Source: an uncultured Lachnospiraceae bacterium (lineage in GTDB: Bacteria > Bacillota > Clostridia > Lachnospirales > Lachnospiraceae). From it: a stretch of DNA of 64,000 nucleotides. Within the stretch, counting starts at the first letter, position 1, and every line of letters begins with the position of its first letter. The notes under the pieces are model-generated. The model made no database searches. It was not told the DNA's origin and saw nothing but the letters and a program-made list of their open reading frames with translations. Where the stretch lies: contig CAJTPO010000007.1 in the NCBI GenBank assembly GCA_910578115.1, positions 20,639 to 84,638 of the forward strand, given 5' to 3'. Positions 49,622 through 58,982 of the stretch are shown piece after piece. A program made the position numbers and the translations under genes.

Positions 49622-49648
49622 TTAGCACTCATTAATGGTGAGTGCTAA
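49622..49648. promoter_or_regulatory. CIRCE operator (HrcA binding site)
   Basis: TTAGCACTC, nine bases, GAGTGCTAA, a perfect match to the conserved heat-shock inverted repeat. It stands upstream of htpG, which marks htpG as a HrcA target here. Confidence 0.97.
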
Positions 49649-49656
49649 TATTTTTC

Positions 49657-49685
49657 TTGACTTATAGGTCACAGCGTATTAAACT
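49657..49685 (+). promoter_or_regulatory. Possible htpG promoter
   Basis: TTGACT, 17 bases, TAAACT, starting nine bases after the CIRCE element. The position of CIRCE upstream of the -35 is unusual, so the true promoter may overlap CIRCE instead. Confidence 0.4.
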
Positions 49686-49821
49686 ATCTAGCAGATAAGG
49701 AAAGAACAGGTATCGTGCAGTGAATGCATGGTACGGTCCATTCTGACAGACCGGAAATCGGCCCGGGGCTGTTTAGCGGGATGGCGATGAAATTTACAGG
49801 ATCAGAAAGGAATGTGAGAAA

Positions 49822-52041
49822 ATGGCAGCAAAGCATGGCAATTTATCAATTAACAGCGACAATATTTTTCCGATTATCAAGAAGTGGTTGTATTCCGACC
49901 ACGACATCTTTTTCCGGGAGTTGATCTCCAACGGCTGTGATGCGATCACGAAGTTGAAGAAGCTGGACATGATGGGGGAATATGCCCTGCCGGACGGCTA
50001 TAAGCCGCAGATTCAGGTAATCGTAAATCCGGAGGAGAAGACGCTTAAGTTTATCGATAACGGAATCGGTATGACGGCGGACGAGGTGGAGGAGTATATC
50101 AACCAGATCGCTTTTTCCGGTGCGACGGATTTCATCGAGAAGTATAAGGATAAGGCAAATGAGGATCAGATCATCGGACATTTCGGTCTGGGCTTCTATT
50201 CGGCGTTTATGGTGGCGGACGAAGTGCATATCGATTCGCTGTCCTGGCAGGAAGGAGCGCAGCCGGTACACTGGGAGTGTGACGGCGGTACGGAATTCGA
50301 TATGGAAGAGGGCACGAGGACCGAGATCGGTACGGAGATCACGCTGCTGATCAATGAGGACTGCCTGGAGTTCTGCAATGAGTATAAGGCCAGAGAGGTG
50401 ATTAAGAAATATTGTTCCTTTATGCCGACGGAGATCTATCTGTCCAAGGCAAACACTACGGACACACAGACGGTCACGGCTGACGAGAAGCTGGATACGG
50501 ATGAGGTAGTGGAGGAGATCAAGAAGGAGAAGGAAGAGGACGAACAGAAATTCAAGATCAGGAAGCGTCCGGAACTGTTAAACGAGACCCATCCGCTCTG
50601 GACGAAGCATCCGAATGAGTGCACGAAGGAAGAATATCTGGAATTCTATCGCAAGGTGTTCCAGGATTACAAGGAGCCGTTGTTCTGGATCCACCTGAAT
50701 ATGGATTATCCTTTTAATATGAAGGGTATCCTGTATTTCCCGAAGATCAATATGGAGTATGAGTCCATCGAGGGAACCATCAAACTGTACAATAATCAGG
50801 TGTTTATCGCGGATAATATCAAGGAGGTCATTCCGGAGTTCCTGCTTTTGTTAAAAGGGGTGATCGACTGTCCGGATCTGCCGCTGAATGTGTCCAGAAG
50901 CGCACTGCAGAACGACGGTTTCGTTAAGAAGATCAGCGAGTATATCACCAAGAAGGTGGCAGACAAGCTGTCCGGCATGTGTAAGACCGAGAAAGAAGAA
51001 TATGAGAAATACTGGGATGATATCAGCCCGTTTATCAAGTTTGGCTGCCTGAAAGACGACAAGTTCTGCGAGAAGATGACGGATTACATCCTCTTTAAGA
51101 ACCTGGAAGGCAAATATCTGACGCTGCCTGAGTGTCTGGAAGTCAACAAGGTTGATCCGGATGAAGTGAAGGAAGGCGAAAGCGCTGCCAATGAAACCGG
51201 TGAGGCGGAAACCGCGGCAGTGGACGAGAACGGCGAGAAGGTGGAAGCCGAGGTTGTAGTGGAAGATGGCAGTCAGGCGGAAGACGACACGGCAGAGGAC
51301 GGGCAGACAGAGGGTGAGAAGACCGAGTCCGGGGCAGTGGATGAGAACGGCGAGAAGGTAGAAGCTGAGATCGTTGAGGATGAGGACGATTCCGAGGAAG
51401 CTGAGGAAGCCGAAGAGGAGAAGAAAGAGAAGGTCATCTACTATGTGACTGACGAGAAGCAGCAGAGCCAGTATATTAACATGTTCAAGACGGCGAAAAT
51501 GGATGCCGTGATTCTCACACACAATATCGACCAGCCTTTTGTTTCCCAGCTGGAGATGAAGAATGAGGGTATCAAGTTCCAGAGAATCGATGCGGATCTG
51601 ACGGATGTCTTCAAGGCCAGGACCTCCAAAAAGGCCGAGAAGGAGATGGAGAAGCAGGCGGAAGAAATTGCGGAGCTGATGAAGAAGGCTCTCAAGAAGG
51701 ATGCCATCAAGGTGAAGATTGAGAAGCTGAAGAATAAGAAGATCTCTTCCATGATCACGCTGTCGGAAGAGTCCCGCAGAATGCAGGACATGATGAAGAT
51801 GTATTCCATGCAGGGAATGGACATGGGTATGGGCTTTGGCAAAGAAGGTGAGACGTTGATTCTGAATGCCAGCCATCCGTTGGTACAGTATGTGGTGGAG
51901 CATCAGGACGGCGAGAATGTGAAGATGATCTGCGAACAGCTTTACGATCTGGCACTGTTGCAGCAGGCGCCGCTTGAGCCGGAGGCGATGACGAAGTTTG
52001 TGGCAAGAAGTAATGAGATTATGATGTTATTGACGAAATAG
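49822..52041 (+). CDS. htpG: Hsp90 chaperone HtpG with an acidic insertion
   Basis: A 739-residue Hsp90. The GHKL ATPase domain has ELISNGCDAITKLKKLD (33-49), DNGIGM (79-84) and GHFGLGFYSAF (119-129). The middle domain contains PFNMKGILYFP (297-307) and PLNVSRSALQND (354-365). Bacterial HtpG is usually about 610-650 residues; the extra length is an insertion at about 445-536 that is rich in Glu, Asp and Gly and contains the sequence VDENGEKVEAE twice (467-477 and 506-516). The normal sequence resumes at VIYYVTDEKQQSQYINMF. CIRCE upstream predicts heat-shock control by HrcA. Confidence 0.95.
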   Translation: MAAKHGNLSINSDNIFPIIKKWLYSDHDIFFRELISNGCDAITKLKKLDMMGEYALPDGYKPQIQVIVNPEEKTLKFIDNGIGMTADEVEEYINQIAFSGATDFIEKYKDKANEDQIIGHFGLGFYSAFMVADEVHIDSLSWQEGAQPVHWECDGGTEFDMEEGTRTEIGTEITLLINEDCLEFCNEYKAREVIKKYCSFMPTEIYLSKANTTDTQTVTADEKLDTDEVVEEIKKEKEEDEQKFKIRKRPELLNETHPLWTKHPNECTKEEYLEFYRKVFQDYKEPLFWIHLNMDYPFNMKGILYFPKINMEYESIEGTIKLYNNQVFIADNIKEVIPEFLLLLKGVIDCPDLPLNVSRSALQNDGFVKKISEYITKKVADKLSGMCKTEKEEYEKYWDDISPFIKFGCLKDDKFCEKMTDYILFKNLEGKYLTLPECLEVNKVDPDEVKEGESAANETGEAETAAVDENGEKVEAEVVVEDGSQAEDDTAEDGQTEGEKTESGAVDENGEKVEAEIVEDEDDSEEAEEAEEEKKEKVIYYVTDEKQQSQYINMFKTAKMDAVILTHNIDQPFVSQLEMKNEGIKFQRIDADLTDVFKARTSKKAEKEMEKQAEEIAELMKKALKKDAIKVKIEKLKNKKISSMITLSEESRRMQDMMKMYSMQGMDMGMGFGKEGETLILNASHPLVQYVVEHQDGENVKMICEQLYDLALLQQAPLEPEAMTKFVARSNEIMMLLTK

Positions 52042-52119
52042 AATAAATATCGAAAGCCGTTATGCATAAAAGCAGCGTGGAAATGAAGAAAGACAGCGCA
52101 TAAGGGCGACAGAGTAACT

Positions 52120-52166
52120 TTCCCGGTCATAGAGATGAATTTCTGTATGGCCGGGAAGATTTTATT
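52120..52166 (+). terminator. Terminator after htpG
   Basis: TTCCCGGTCATA at 52120-52131 pairs with TATGGCCGGGAA at 52146-52157 (one mismatch), followed by GATTTTATT. Confidence 0.75.
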
Positions 52167-52281
52167 CCCGCGAAGCATGAAATATTACATGTTCTGAAAA
52201 TGAACTCTCCTATAGGGGTAGAGTATTGGATTGACGTACAGTATTACAGCGCACAGGGAGACAGGTAATGCTGCAATGTTC

Positions 52282-53547
52282 TCATCCCGGTTCTGCGATC
52301 CGGCTCACGCCCACATAGACTTCGGAGATCTTATACCAGGTCGGATAGTCTACGATGCCGGATTGGGGCAGGTTGAACACGCGCTGGAACACGCGTACGG
52401 AATCGGCGGTGCGGGAGCCATAGATGCCGTCCGCCGTGATTTTGGGAATGGCGGGGTAATTCTGTGCGATTCGGTTGAGCTGCTGCTGGATCTGGAGGAC
52501 CTTGCCGCCGGATGCCCCAACGCTCAGATTGTAGCCGGGCCAGGAGGAAGGAACCCCGGACACGGCAACAGCGGTGTTGATATACATGTCACTGCCGTAA
52601 TAGTAGCGGATGATTTCAATAGGGGTATAGCCTTCGTCACCCAGATATTTGGATCCCCATTGGCTCAGGCCGCTGCAGGTTACATTCTTGCCGTCACAGT
52701 AGGAGGTGAAGATTGGCTGACGGACGCCGGGACGGGAGAGATAGTTGGCAAAGATGGAATCTACCAGCCTGTCAACATTTGCATAGATATTTCTGCCGTA
52801 GATCCATTTCTGGTCGTAAGCCGTAGAAGAAGTGATGGTAAAATTGTATCCCTTATTTCTATACCATTCAGTGTATACACGGTTTAACGTAAATGACATG
52901 ATGGCCAGCGTATTGGCATAGATGGCGCTTTCCGGCCAGGTAGCATAGATTTCCGAGGAAACCACGTTCTTAATATAATCTCGATAGCGAACGTAATAGT
53001 TTCCAGCGGTTGTGTCAGAGGGCACACCGTCATGCACAATAATGTATTCCGGAATCACGACACGGCTTAAGACGATCTCTCCGGATTCATCCATGGGCTT
53101 TATTTCATCCTCGGGGATCTTCGGCGGGTAGTCGCCATAAAGCGTATGATCCGGGATCACAATGGTTTCTGATTCTTCCTGAGATGTTTCGGTGGGTATC
53201 ATCTCTATATTCTGCATGGCTGTAACTTCGGGCAGAACTTCTACACCGGAGACGGTGACAGGCTCGTAACCCGGTGCGTTGACTGTCAGGGTATACTCCG
53301 AATAAGGCATGGGGGAGTTGGGCGTCAGACTGTATTCAAGAGGCGGCGCGTTAAGTGTTACCGGATCCGTCTGTCCTGAGGAATCTGTGGTCAGAGTCTC
53401 TATTGTGCTGCCCGGTTCGCCGGTGTAGGAAATGGTTATGCTGGCGTTGGGGATCGGGATCAATCCTACATTGGCAGTGACATTGATCTGCAGCCGGCCC
53501 TGATCGATGCTTTCACTTTGCATGCTTTTTAAAACAGGCTCTTGCAT
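52282..53547 (-). CDS. SpoIID/LytB-like protein with peptidoglycan-binding domain
   Basis: A 421-residue protein. The N-terminal part (about 18-110) looks like a carboxypeptidase-regulatory/Ig-type beta sandwich (ANVGLIPIPNASITISYTG). The central part (about 165-325) has the SpoIID/LytB pattern: YVRYRDYIKNVVSSEIYATW, LNRVYTEWYRNKGYNFTITS and a CDGKNVTCSGLSQWGSK segment. A PG_binding_1 domain closes the protein (about 340-410) with ITADGIYGSRTADSVRVFQ. SpoIID-type enzymes cut glycan strands of denuded peptidoglycan. No signal peptide is visible, which is odd for such a protein; it may be loaded onto spores or leave by another route. It is divergent from the 53.8 kb cluster. Confidence 0.82.
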   Translation of the reverse strand: MQEPVLKSMQSESIDQGRLQINVTANVGLIPIPNASITISYTGEPGSTIETLTTDSSGQTDPVTLNAPPLEYSLTPNSPMPYSEYTLTVNAPGYEPVTVSGVEVLPEVTAMQNIEMIPTETSQEESETIVIPDHTLYGDYPPKIPEDEIKPMDESGEIVLSRVVIPEYIIVHDGVPSDTTAGNYYVRYRDYIKNVVSSEIYATWPESAIYANTLAIMSFTLNRVYTEWYRNKGYNFTITSSTAYDQKWIYGRNIYANVDRLVDSIFANYLSRPGVRQPIFTSYCDGKNVTCSGLSQWGSKYLGDEGYTPIEIIRYYYGSDMYINTAVAVSGVPSSWPGYNLSVGASGGKVLQIQQQLNRIAQNYPAIPKITADGIYGSRTADSVRVFQRVFNLPQSGIVDYPTWYKISEVYVGVSRIAEPG

Positions 53548-53696
53548 AAAAATACCTCGAGTGTTCTCTTCTTAATATGGTATGTAATGAATTTGGATTA
53601 GTTACAGGGATATCGCAACGGTAGTAAATTCGTGCAGGACCGCATTGAGTATCGGCGGTTTCAGGCGGCCTGCGGAAAGGAATGCCGGATTTCGTG

Positions 53697-53726
53697 TTGC
53701 GCAGGCTGTAGAGTCAATGTTATAAT
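53697..53726 (+). promoter_or_regulatory. Promoter of the four-gene cluster
   Basis: TTGCGC, 18 bases, TATAAT at 53721-53726 with TG at 53718-53719, an extended -10. It lies about 80 bp before the first gene. Confidence 0.55.
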
Positions 53727-53805
53727 TTAAGTATCTGTGTGGAAAGACAACATTGTGAGTGGCAGGGAAGGTGTCTGAGCTGTTACAGAAAGGCAGACTG
53801 GAGAC

Positions 53806-56800
53806 GTGCGGCAGGTTATAGAAGACATATTAAACGGTAAATTTAATCATGACAGAGGATCTCTGGAATTTTCCTGTCAGCGTATTCAATTGGAAGTTGA
53901 TGCGGATACGGTGACAGAAGGAAGTTTTACGATTTACGGCCCGGAGGGACAGGTGACAGAAGGGGATGTTATTTCTTCTGATCTGAGAATGGAGTGTGTG
54001 AGCCGGAGATTTGGCGGCGTGCAGGATGAGATATTCTATCGATTTGACGCGCATGGAATGGAGCCGGGAGAAGAGAGCAGGGGGTCTATCCATATCATAT
54101 CCAATCAGGGAGAGTACTACATTCCTTTCTCGGTATCGATCTCGGCGGAAAGGATCATGTCCAGCATGGGGGAGATCAGGAATCTGTTTCATTTTACCAA
54201 TCTGGCGAAGAGTAACTGGGAAGAGGCCGTAAAGCTGTTTTATGCAGAGGAATTTGCCGGGGTGTTTACGGGAAATGATAAACAGCATTATGCGGCTTAC
54301 CGGGGACTGAGCGGAGTTCGTGATAATGAACATAATGTAGAGGAATTTCTGCTGGAGATCAATAAGAAAAGGCCGGTAGAATATATTCCGGAGGAGACCG
54401 AGATCAGGATAGAGGATCCGGAAGAGAACATGCGTTATACGCTGGTGGTGAATCGCAATGGCTGGGGGTACGCACATTTTCGGATCGAAACGGAAGGAGA
54501 GTTTCTGCGGGCGGAAGAAGAGGAAGTGACGGAGTCTTCTTTCCTGGGGAATATTTACAGACTGTACTATTATGTTGCGCATGAAAGCCTGCATGCCGGG
54601 AACAACTACGGTAGTATCAGATTGGTGTTTGATGATGGTACTGTCACAAAGATACCGGTCACATTGGTACGCCGTATATCCGGCAGAAAGAAATTCGAGC
54701 GATACCAGGAGAAAAAGGCGCTTACGGTGGAACTGATGGACTCTTATCAGACATTTCGCCTGAAAAGGATCAGTACCAGTACCTGGATGGCGGAGACGAA
54801 CAGGTTGTTAAACAGACTGCTGGAGATCGACGACAGGGACATAGCTTTAAAGCTCTTCCAGGCACAGATGATGCTTACGGAAGAACGTTATAATGAAGCG
54901 AGATGGATGATCGAGAAATATGAAGACCGGGTAGCCGGATGCAGGGAAGAATATCCGGAATTATGGTGTTATTATCTGTATCTTACGACTTTATACAGCA
55001 GAGAAGACAGCTATGTGGATGAAGTGGCGGAGACTGTTGCCGATATGTATGTGCGCAACAGAGGAAACTGGCGGATCGCGTGGCTTCTTATGTATCTGTC
55101 GGAAGAATATATCAGGGATCCTGTCCGGAAGTGGGGACTGTTGGAAGAAGTATTCCGGTATCACTGTACGTCGCCGGTCATCTATATAGAGGCATGGCAT
55201 CTGCTGTGTATGAATCCGGCGATGCTTATGAAGCTGGATCTGTTTGAGCAGCAGATTCTCTCTTTTGCGGTCAGACATGGTTTGATGAAGGAAGAGATTA
55301 TCCTGCAGGTTGTTTATCTGTCGCAGAAGGAGAAGCTGTATTCCGAGAGCATTCTGCGTATCCTGAAGGGATGTTATGCAATGCGGCCGCAGAATGATAT
55401 CCTGCATGCAATCTGTGCATTGCTGATCAAGGGAAATCGTTGTGGAGCGGTTTATTTTGAATGGTATAAGGCCGGCGTGGAGCAGAATCTTCGGATCACA
55501 CGTCTGTATGAATATTACATGATGTCGGCTCCCCTGGATTACAGTGAGCCTGTCCCGAAGATCGTACTCATGTACTTTGCATACCAGAGTAATCTGAATT
55601 ATGAGATCACGGCATATTTGTATGCCTATGTACATAAGCACAGAGCAGAGATCACGGAGATTTATATAAATTACACGGCGGCTATCGAACGGTTTGTAGC
55701 GGAGCAGATACGGTATGGCAGGATCAACAGAGATTTGGCGTACCTGTACCGCAATGTGATCAGTCTGCCGATGATCGACGAGGAGAGTGCGGCACAGCTG
55801 GTGACACTTCTTTTTCTAAAGGAGATCAGGGTCTGTTCCGATAAGATTGTAGAGGCGTATGTTGTTTATCCGTATGGGGTGGAAGAGAATGTTTATCCGG
55901 TGTCCGACGGAAAGGCGCTGGTGCCTGTCTATGATTCTGACTGCAGGATTGTACTGGGGGACAGGGAGGGGAACCGCTATACGGTCAGTATAGGCTGTCA
56001 GGAAGAAGAGCTGTGTGGGCCCGCCAGGCTGGCGCTGATGATCGCACCTTTTGTGAGGGACAATCTGTGGTATGCGGTGTATACTTGCTTTGAGTATCAG
56101 AAGACGCTTACGGTACAGGATGATAATGTGGATCTGTATATGCGGCTTTCCTTATCCGAGCGGGTGGCGGAACCGATGAAGAAAATACTGCGCATGATGC
56201 TGGTGCGGTTCTTCTATGCGAAGGACCGGATGAGGGAGCTGGATGATTATTTGGTGACGCTTCGTCCCGAGGATGTACAGAAACGGGAACGAAAGGAAAT
56301 CATCCGATGTATGGTCGTCCGGGGAATGTATGAGGAGGCGTGGCAGTGGGTTAAGCGCTGCGGACCGTACGATATGGATGCCAAGGTGCTTTTGAAGCTG
56401 TGCAGCAGATTACTGGATGGAGAAGAGCGGAAAGAAGATCCTGTCATGACAGATGTTCTTTCTTATGTGGTACAGCGCGGTAAGTATGATGAGAATGTGC
56501 TGGATCATCTGGTGAAGTTCTTCCAGGGCAGCATCAAGGAGATGCGGGATATATGGAAGACGGCGGAGTCTTTCGGGGTAAATACCTATGCGCTTTGTGA
56601 ACGGATGCTGGAGCAGATGCTGTATACGGGAGCCCATGTGGGAGAGAAGATCGAGATCTTCAGGACCTACAACAGAGGAATGGGAAATGAAGAACTGCGG
56701 ATGGCCTTTTTGTCTCAATGCTGCTATGACTATATGGTGAAAGAGCAGATTGCAGATCCGTATATATTCTGGGGTATCATGCAATTATATCAGAAGGAAG

Positions 56801-57372
56801 CATTTATGCACCGTGTGTGCAAGATGGCCTTTTTGCAGTATTATGCGGAGAACAGACACGAGCAGGATGAGCGGGTCAGACAGACATGCTGTGCTTTTCT
56901 GCAGGATCTGTTGGCGGAGAGGATCGTCCTGCCGTTGTATAAAGATTACCAGGGGTACATTCCGCAAATGGATGAATATCAGGATAAGACTTTGATCGAG
57001 TATCGGGTAAGGTCCGGATACAGAGCCGTGATTCATTATATGATACAGGATGAAGGAAGTGCGGAGAGCGAGTATTGCCAGGAAGAGATGAGGGATATGT
57101 TTGCAGGCATCTGCGTCAAGGAATTTATCCTCTTCTTCGGTGAGAGACTGCAGTACTATATTACAGAGGAGTCGGAGAACGGGGCATGGCCGACCAGAAG
57201 CAACAGTATTGCGGCAAGCGATATGGAGCAGGACGATTTTGAAAGCCGTTACACGGTGCTTAATGATATTATGATCGGAAAAACACTGCATGACTATGAT
57301 ACGGTGAATGATCTGATGATGCAGTATTACAGGCAGGATTTTATGGTGGATCACCTGTTTAAACTGCGTTGA
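53806..57372 (+). CDS. Large DUF5717-like solenoid protein
   Basis: A 1188-residue protein started by GTG (GGAG four bases upstream). Residues 1-110 and about 200-290 look like two beta-sandwich (Ig-type) modules, for example GSFTIYGPEGQVTEGDVISS and YGSIRLVFDDGTVTKIPVTL. From about 300 to the end the sequence is helical and repeat-like, with many Tyr, Glu and Leu residues spaced as in TPR/alpha-solenoid proteins (for example LFQAQMMLTEERYNEARWMI). There is no signal peptide or TM segment, so it is cytoplasmic. I recall this as a Lachnospiraceae-restricted DUF5717 family of unknown function. It opens a cluster with an ASKHA-fold protein, a TPR protein and a TM coiled-coil protein. Confidence 0.8.
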   Translation: MRQVIEDILNGKFNHDRGSLEFSCQRIQLEVDADTVTEGSFTIYGPEGQVTEGDVISSDLRMECVSRRFGGVQDEIFYRFDAHGMEPGEESRGSIHIISNQGEYYIPFSVSISAERIMSSMGEIRNLFHFTNLAKSNWEEAVKLFYAEEFAGVFTGNDKQHYAAYRGLSGVRDNEHNVEEFLLEINKKRPVEYIPEETEIRIEDPEENMRYTLVVNRNGWGYAHFRIETEGEFLRAEEEEVTESSFLGNIYRLYYYVAHESLHAGNNYGSIRLVFDDGTVTKIPVTLVRRISGRKKFERYQEKKALTVELMDSYQTFRLKRISTSTWMAETNRLLNRLLEIDDRDIALKLFQAQMMLTEERYNEARWMIEKYEDRVAGCREEYPELWCYYLYLTTLYSREDSYVDEVAETVADMYVRNRGNWRIAWLLMYLSEEYIRDPVRKWGLLEEVFRYHCTSPVIYIEAWHLLCMNPAMLMKLDLFEQQILSFAVRHGLMKEEIILQVVYLSQKEKLYSESILRILKGCYAMRPQNDILHAICALLIKGNRCGAVYFEWYKAGVEQNLRITRLYEYYMMSAPLDYSEPVPKIVLMYFAYQSNLNYEITAYLYAYVHKHRAEITEIYINYTAAIERFVAEQIRYGRINRDLAYLYRNVISLPMIDEESAAQLVTLLFLKEIRVCSDKIVEAYVVYPYGVEENVYPVSDGKALVPVYDSDCRIVLGDREGNRYTVSIGCQEEELCGPARLALMIAPFVRDNLWYAVYTCFEYQKTLTVQDDNVDLYMRLSLSERVAEPMKKILRMMLVRFFYAKDRMRELDDYLVTLRPEDVQKRERKEIIRCMVVRGMYEEAWQWVKRCGPYDMDAKVLLKLCSRLLDGEERKEDPVMTDVLSYVVQRGKYDENVLDHLVKFFQGSIKEMRDIWKTAESFGVNTYALCERMLEQMLYTGAHVGEKIEIFRTYNRGMGNEELRMAFLSQCCYDYMVKEQIADPYIFWGIMQLYQKEAFMHRVCKMAFLQYYAENRHEQDERVRQTCCAFLQDLLAERIVLPLYKDYQGYIPQMDEYQDKTLIEYRVRSGYRAVIHYMIQDEGSAESEYCQEEMRDMFAGICVKEFILFFGERLQYYITEESENGAWPTRSNSIAASDMEQDDFESRYTVLNDIMIGKTLHDYDTVNDLMMQYYRQDFMVDHLFKLR

Positions 57373-57393
57373 GTGGTGGATGATATATCATTT

Positions 57394-57628
57394 TACTATG
57401 AAAGTCTCTGACTTTCACAGCATGGATGGACATGCGGCCGGCCGACGGCAGGTTGAGCATGATGGGGGTTTACTATGAAAGTCTTCGACTTTCATAGCAT
57501 GGATGGCCAGGCGGCCCGCCAGGCGGCAGGTTGAGCATGATGTAAGTTTACTATGAAAGTCTTCGACTTTCACAGCATGGATGGACATGCGGCCGGCCCG
57601 ACGGCAGGCTGAGCATGATGTAAGTTTA
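57394..57628 (+). repeat. Three tandem copies of a 77-bp palindromic repeat
   Basis: Units begin with TACTATGAAAGTC at 57394, 57471 and 57549 (periods 77 and 78). Each contains the hairpin GAAAGTC-TTC-GACTTTC (the first copy has TCTCTG), then CATGGATGG, a GC-rich palindrome around GCGGCCGGCC, and GGCAGGTTGAGCATGATG. The units differ at a few positions, so they are not recent identical copies. They fill the gap between the DUF5717-like and ASKHA-like genes. A further copy is inverted at 4021-4083. Confidence 0.9.
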
Positions 57629-57652
57629 CAGAGAAAAGGATGGCAGGCACGG

Positions 57653-58963
57653 ATGTTCTTGGATCGAAAGGATGGGAACAAACTGCATAAGGGAAGCGTA
57701 CTGGTTGGGTATGACCTGGGAAACCGGTATTCTCAGATCAGTTACTGTATCTATGGGCAGGAGGATGTGGATACGGTGGCAACTGTGGTTGGAACGAAGC
57801 AGTATAATATTCCGACAGTATTATGTAAACGCAAAGGGGCTAATCAATGGCTTTATGGTAAGGATGCCGTAAAAAATGAGCAGGAGGATATGATTCCGGT
57901 TACCGGTCTTGTTACCTTGGCGAGAAAGGGTGAAGAGGTGAAGCTGGAGGACGAAATCTTCGACCCGGTGGCATTGCTCACGTTGTTCATCCGCCGTACC
58001 ATGACTTTGATGAATTTTATAGCTCCTGTCGAGAAAATTGATGCGATCATGTTCACGGTGGATGAACCGGATGACCGGATGGTGGAAATTTTAACGTTGG
58101 TATCCGCGAATCTTGGCCTGAAAACGCCGCGCATATTTTTCCAGGGCCATACGGAAAGTTTTTATTCCTTTATGCTGCATCAGCCGGCAGATCTGTGGTA
58201 TCATCAGGTGCTGGCCTGCGAACATGACGGCCTGCGGTTGAAACTGTATCGAATGGAATGCAATAAGCGTACCACGCCGGTCGTCGTCCTGATTGAGGAA
58301 CAGATCTACGAGACACTTGTGATCCCGGAAGAGTCGGAGGACGAGAAAGTCAGACAGGATGCCGGCCGTCTGGCGGATGAGAGATTCCTGGGCATACTGC
58401 AGGGCATGTGCGAAGGAAGGTTTATATCGACCGTCTATCTTCTGGGAGACGGATTCCGGACCGGATGGCAGGAGCGGTCTTTACAGTTTCTTTGCCGTAA
58501 CAGGCGGGTGTTTCAGGGAAATAACCTTTTCAGTAAGGGAGCCTGCTATGGCCTCCTGGAGAAGCTGGAGCCGGGGGAAGAGGGCAGGAAGCATGTTTTT
58601 CTCGGAAGGGATATGCTGAAAGCCAATATAGGCATGCATGTCATGCGGCAGGGAAAGGAGTCCTATTATGCGCTTCTGGATGCCGGAGAGAACTGGTATG
58701 AACTATACAAAGAGTGTGATTTCCTCCTGACGAAGGAGAAAGAGCTGAAGTTTGTGATAACGCCGCTTGACGGAAAACACGTGCAGACGAAGGTGATCAC
58801 TCTGTCGGGGGAAAGTGATAATGGGGCGCCTTTTACGAGATACCATATGGAAATGAAGATGAATGCGCCAAATCAGGTGTGTATTAAAGTGACGGATCTG
58901 GGATTCGGTGATTTTTTCGAGGCGGGCGGAAGCGTTTGGGAGGAGTCTTTTCAGGTATCCTGA
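57653..58963 (+). CDS. ASKHA-fold (actin/Hsp70-like) protein, DUF5716-like
   Basis: A 436-residue protein. Sequence features resemble the actin/Hsp70/hexokinase superfamily: VGYDLGNRYSQISY at 17-30 as the phosphate-1 loop, an Hsp70-like stretch VEKIDAIMFTVDEPDDRMVE followed by ILTLVSANLGLKTPRI, and near 280-325 ISTVYLLGDGFRTGW with CRNRRVFQGNNLFSKGACYG, like the adenosine motif and the GAA region. The last 80 residues are beta-rich. I recall DUF5716 as the matching uncharacterised Lachnospiraceae family. ATPase activity is inferred only. The start at 57653 avoids reading the repeat as protein. It is 19 bp before the TPR gene. Confidence 0.78.
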   Translation: MFLDRKDGNKLHKGSVLVGYDLGNRYSQISYCIYGQEDVDTVATVVGTKQYNIPTVLCKRKGANQWLYGKDAVKNEQEDMIPVTGLVTLARKGEEVKLEDEIFDPVALLTLFIRRTMTLMNFIAPVEKIDAIMFTVDEPDDRMVEILTLVSANLGLKTPRIFFQGHTESFYSFMLHQPADLWYHQVLACEHDGLRLKLYRMECNKRTTPVVVLIEEQIYETLVIPEESEDEKVRQDAGRLADERFLGILQGMCEGRFISTVYLLGDGFRTGWQERSLQFLCRNRRVFQGNNLFSKGACYGLLEKLEPGEEGRKHVFLGRDMLKANIGMHVMRQGKESYYALLDAGENWYELYKECDFLLTKEKELKFVITPLDGKHVQTKVITLSGESDNGAPFTRYHMEMKMNAPNQVCIKVTDLGFGDFFEAGGSVWEESFQVS

Positions 58964-58982
58964 ATGAAAAGGACGGAAGAAA

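Noticed and set aside
50851..51903. Minus-strand frame of 350 codons
   Set aside because: Antisense of htpG; the leucine/histidine-rich peptide is the reverse reading of GAG- and AAG-rich codons.
57394..57628. CRISPR array
   Set aside because: The 77-bp units are contiguous palindromic repeats without unique spacers, only three copies exist, and no cas gene is present.
57415..57681. Minus-strand frame of 88 codons with internal peptide repeats
   Set aside because: The repeats in the peptide are the 77-bp DNA repeats; there is no start signal and it runs against the operon.
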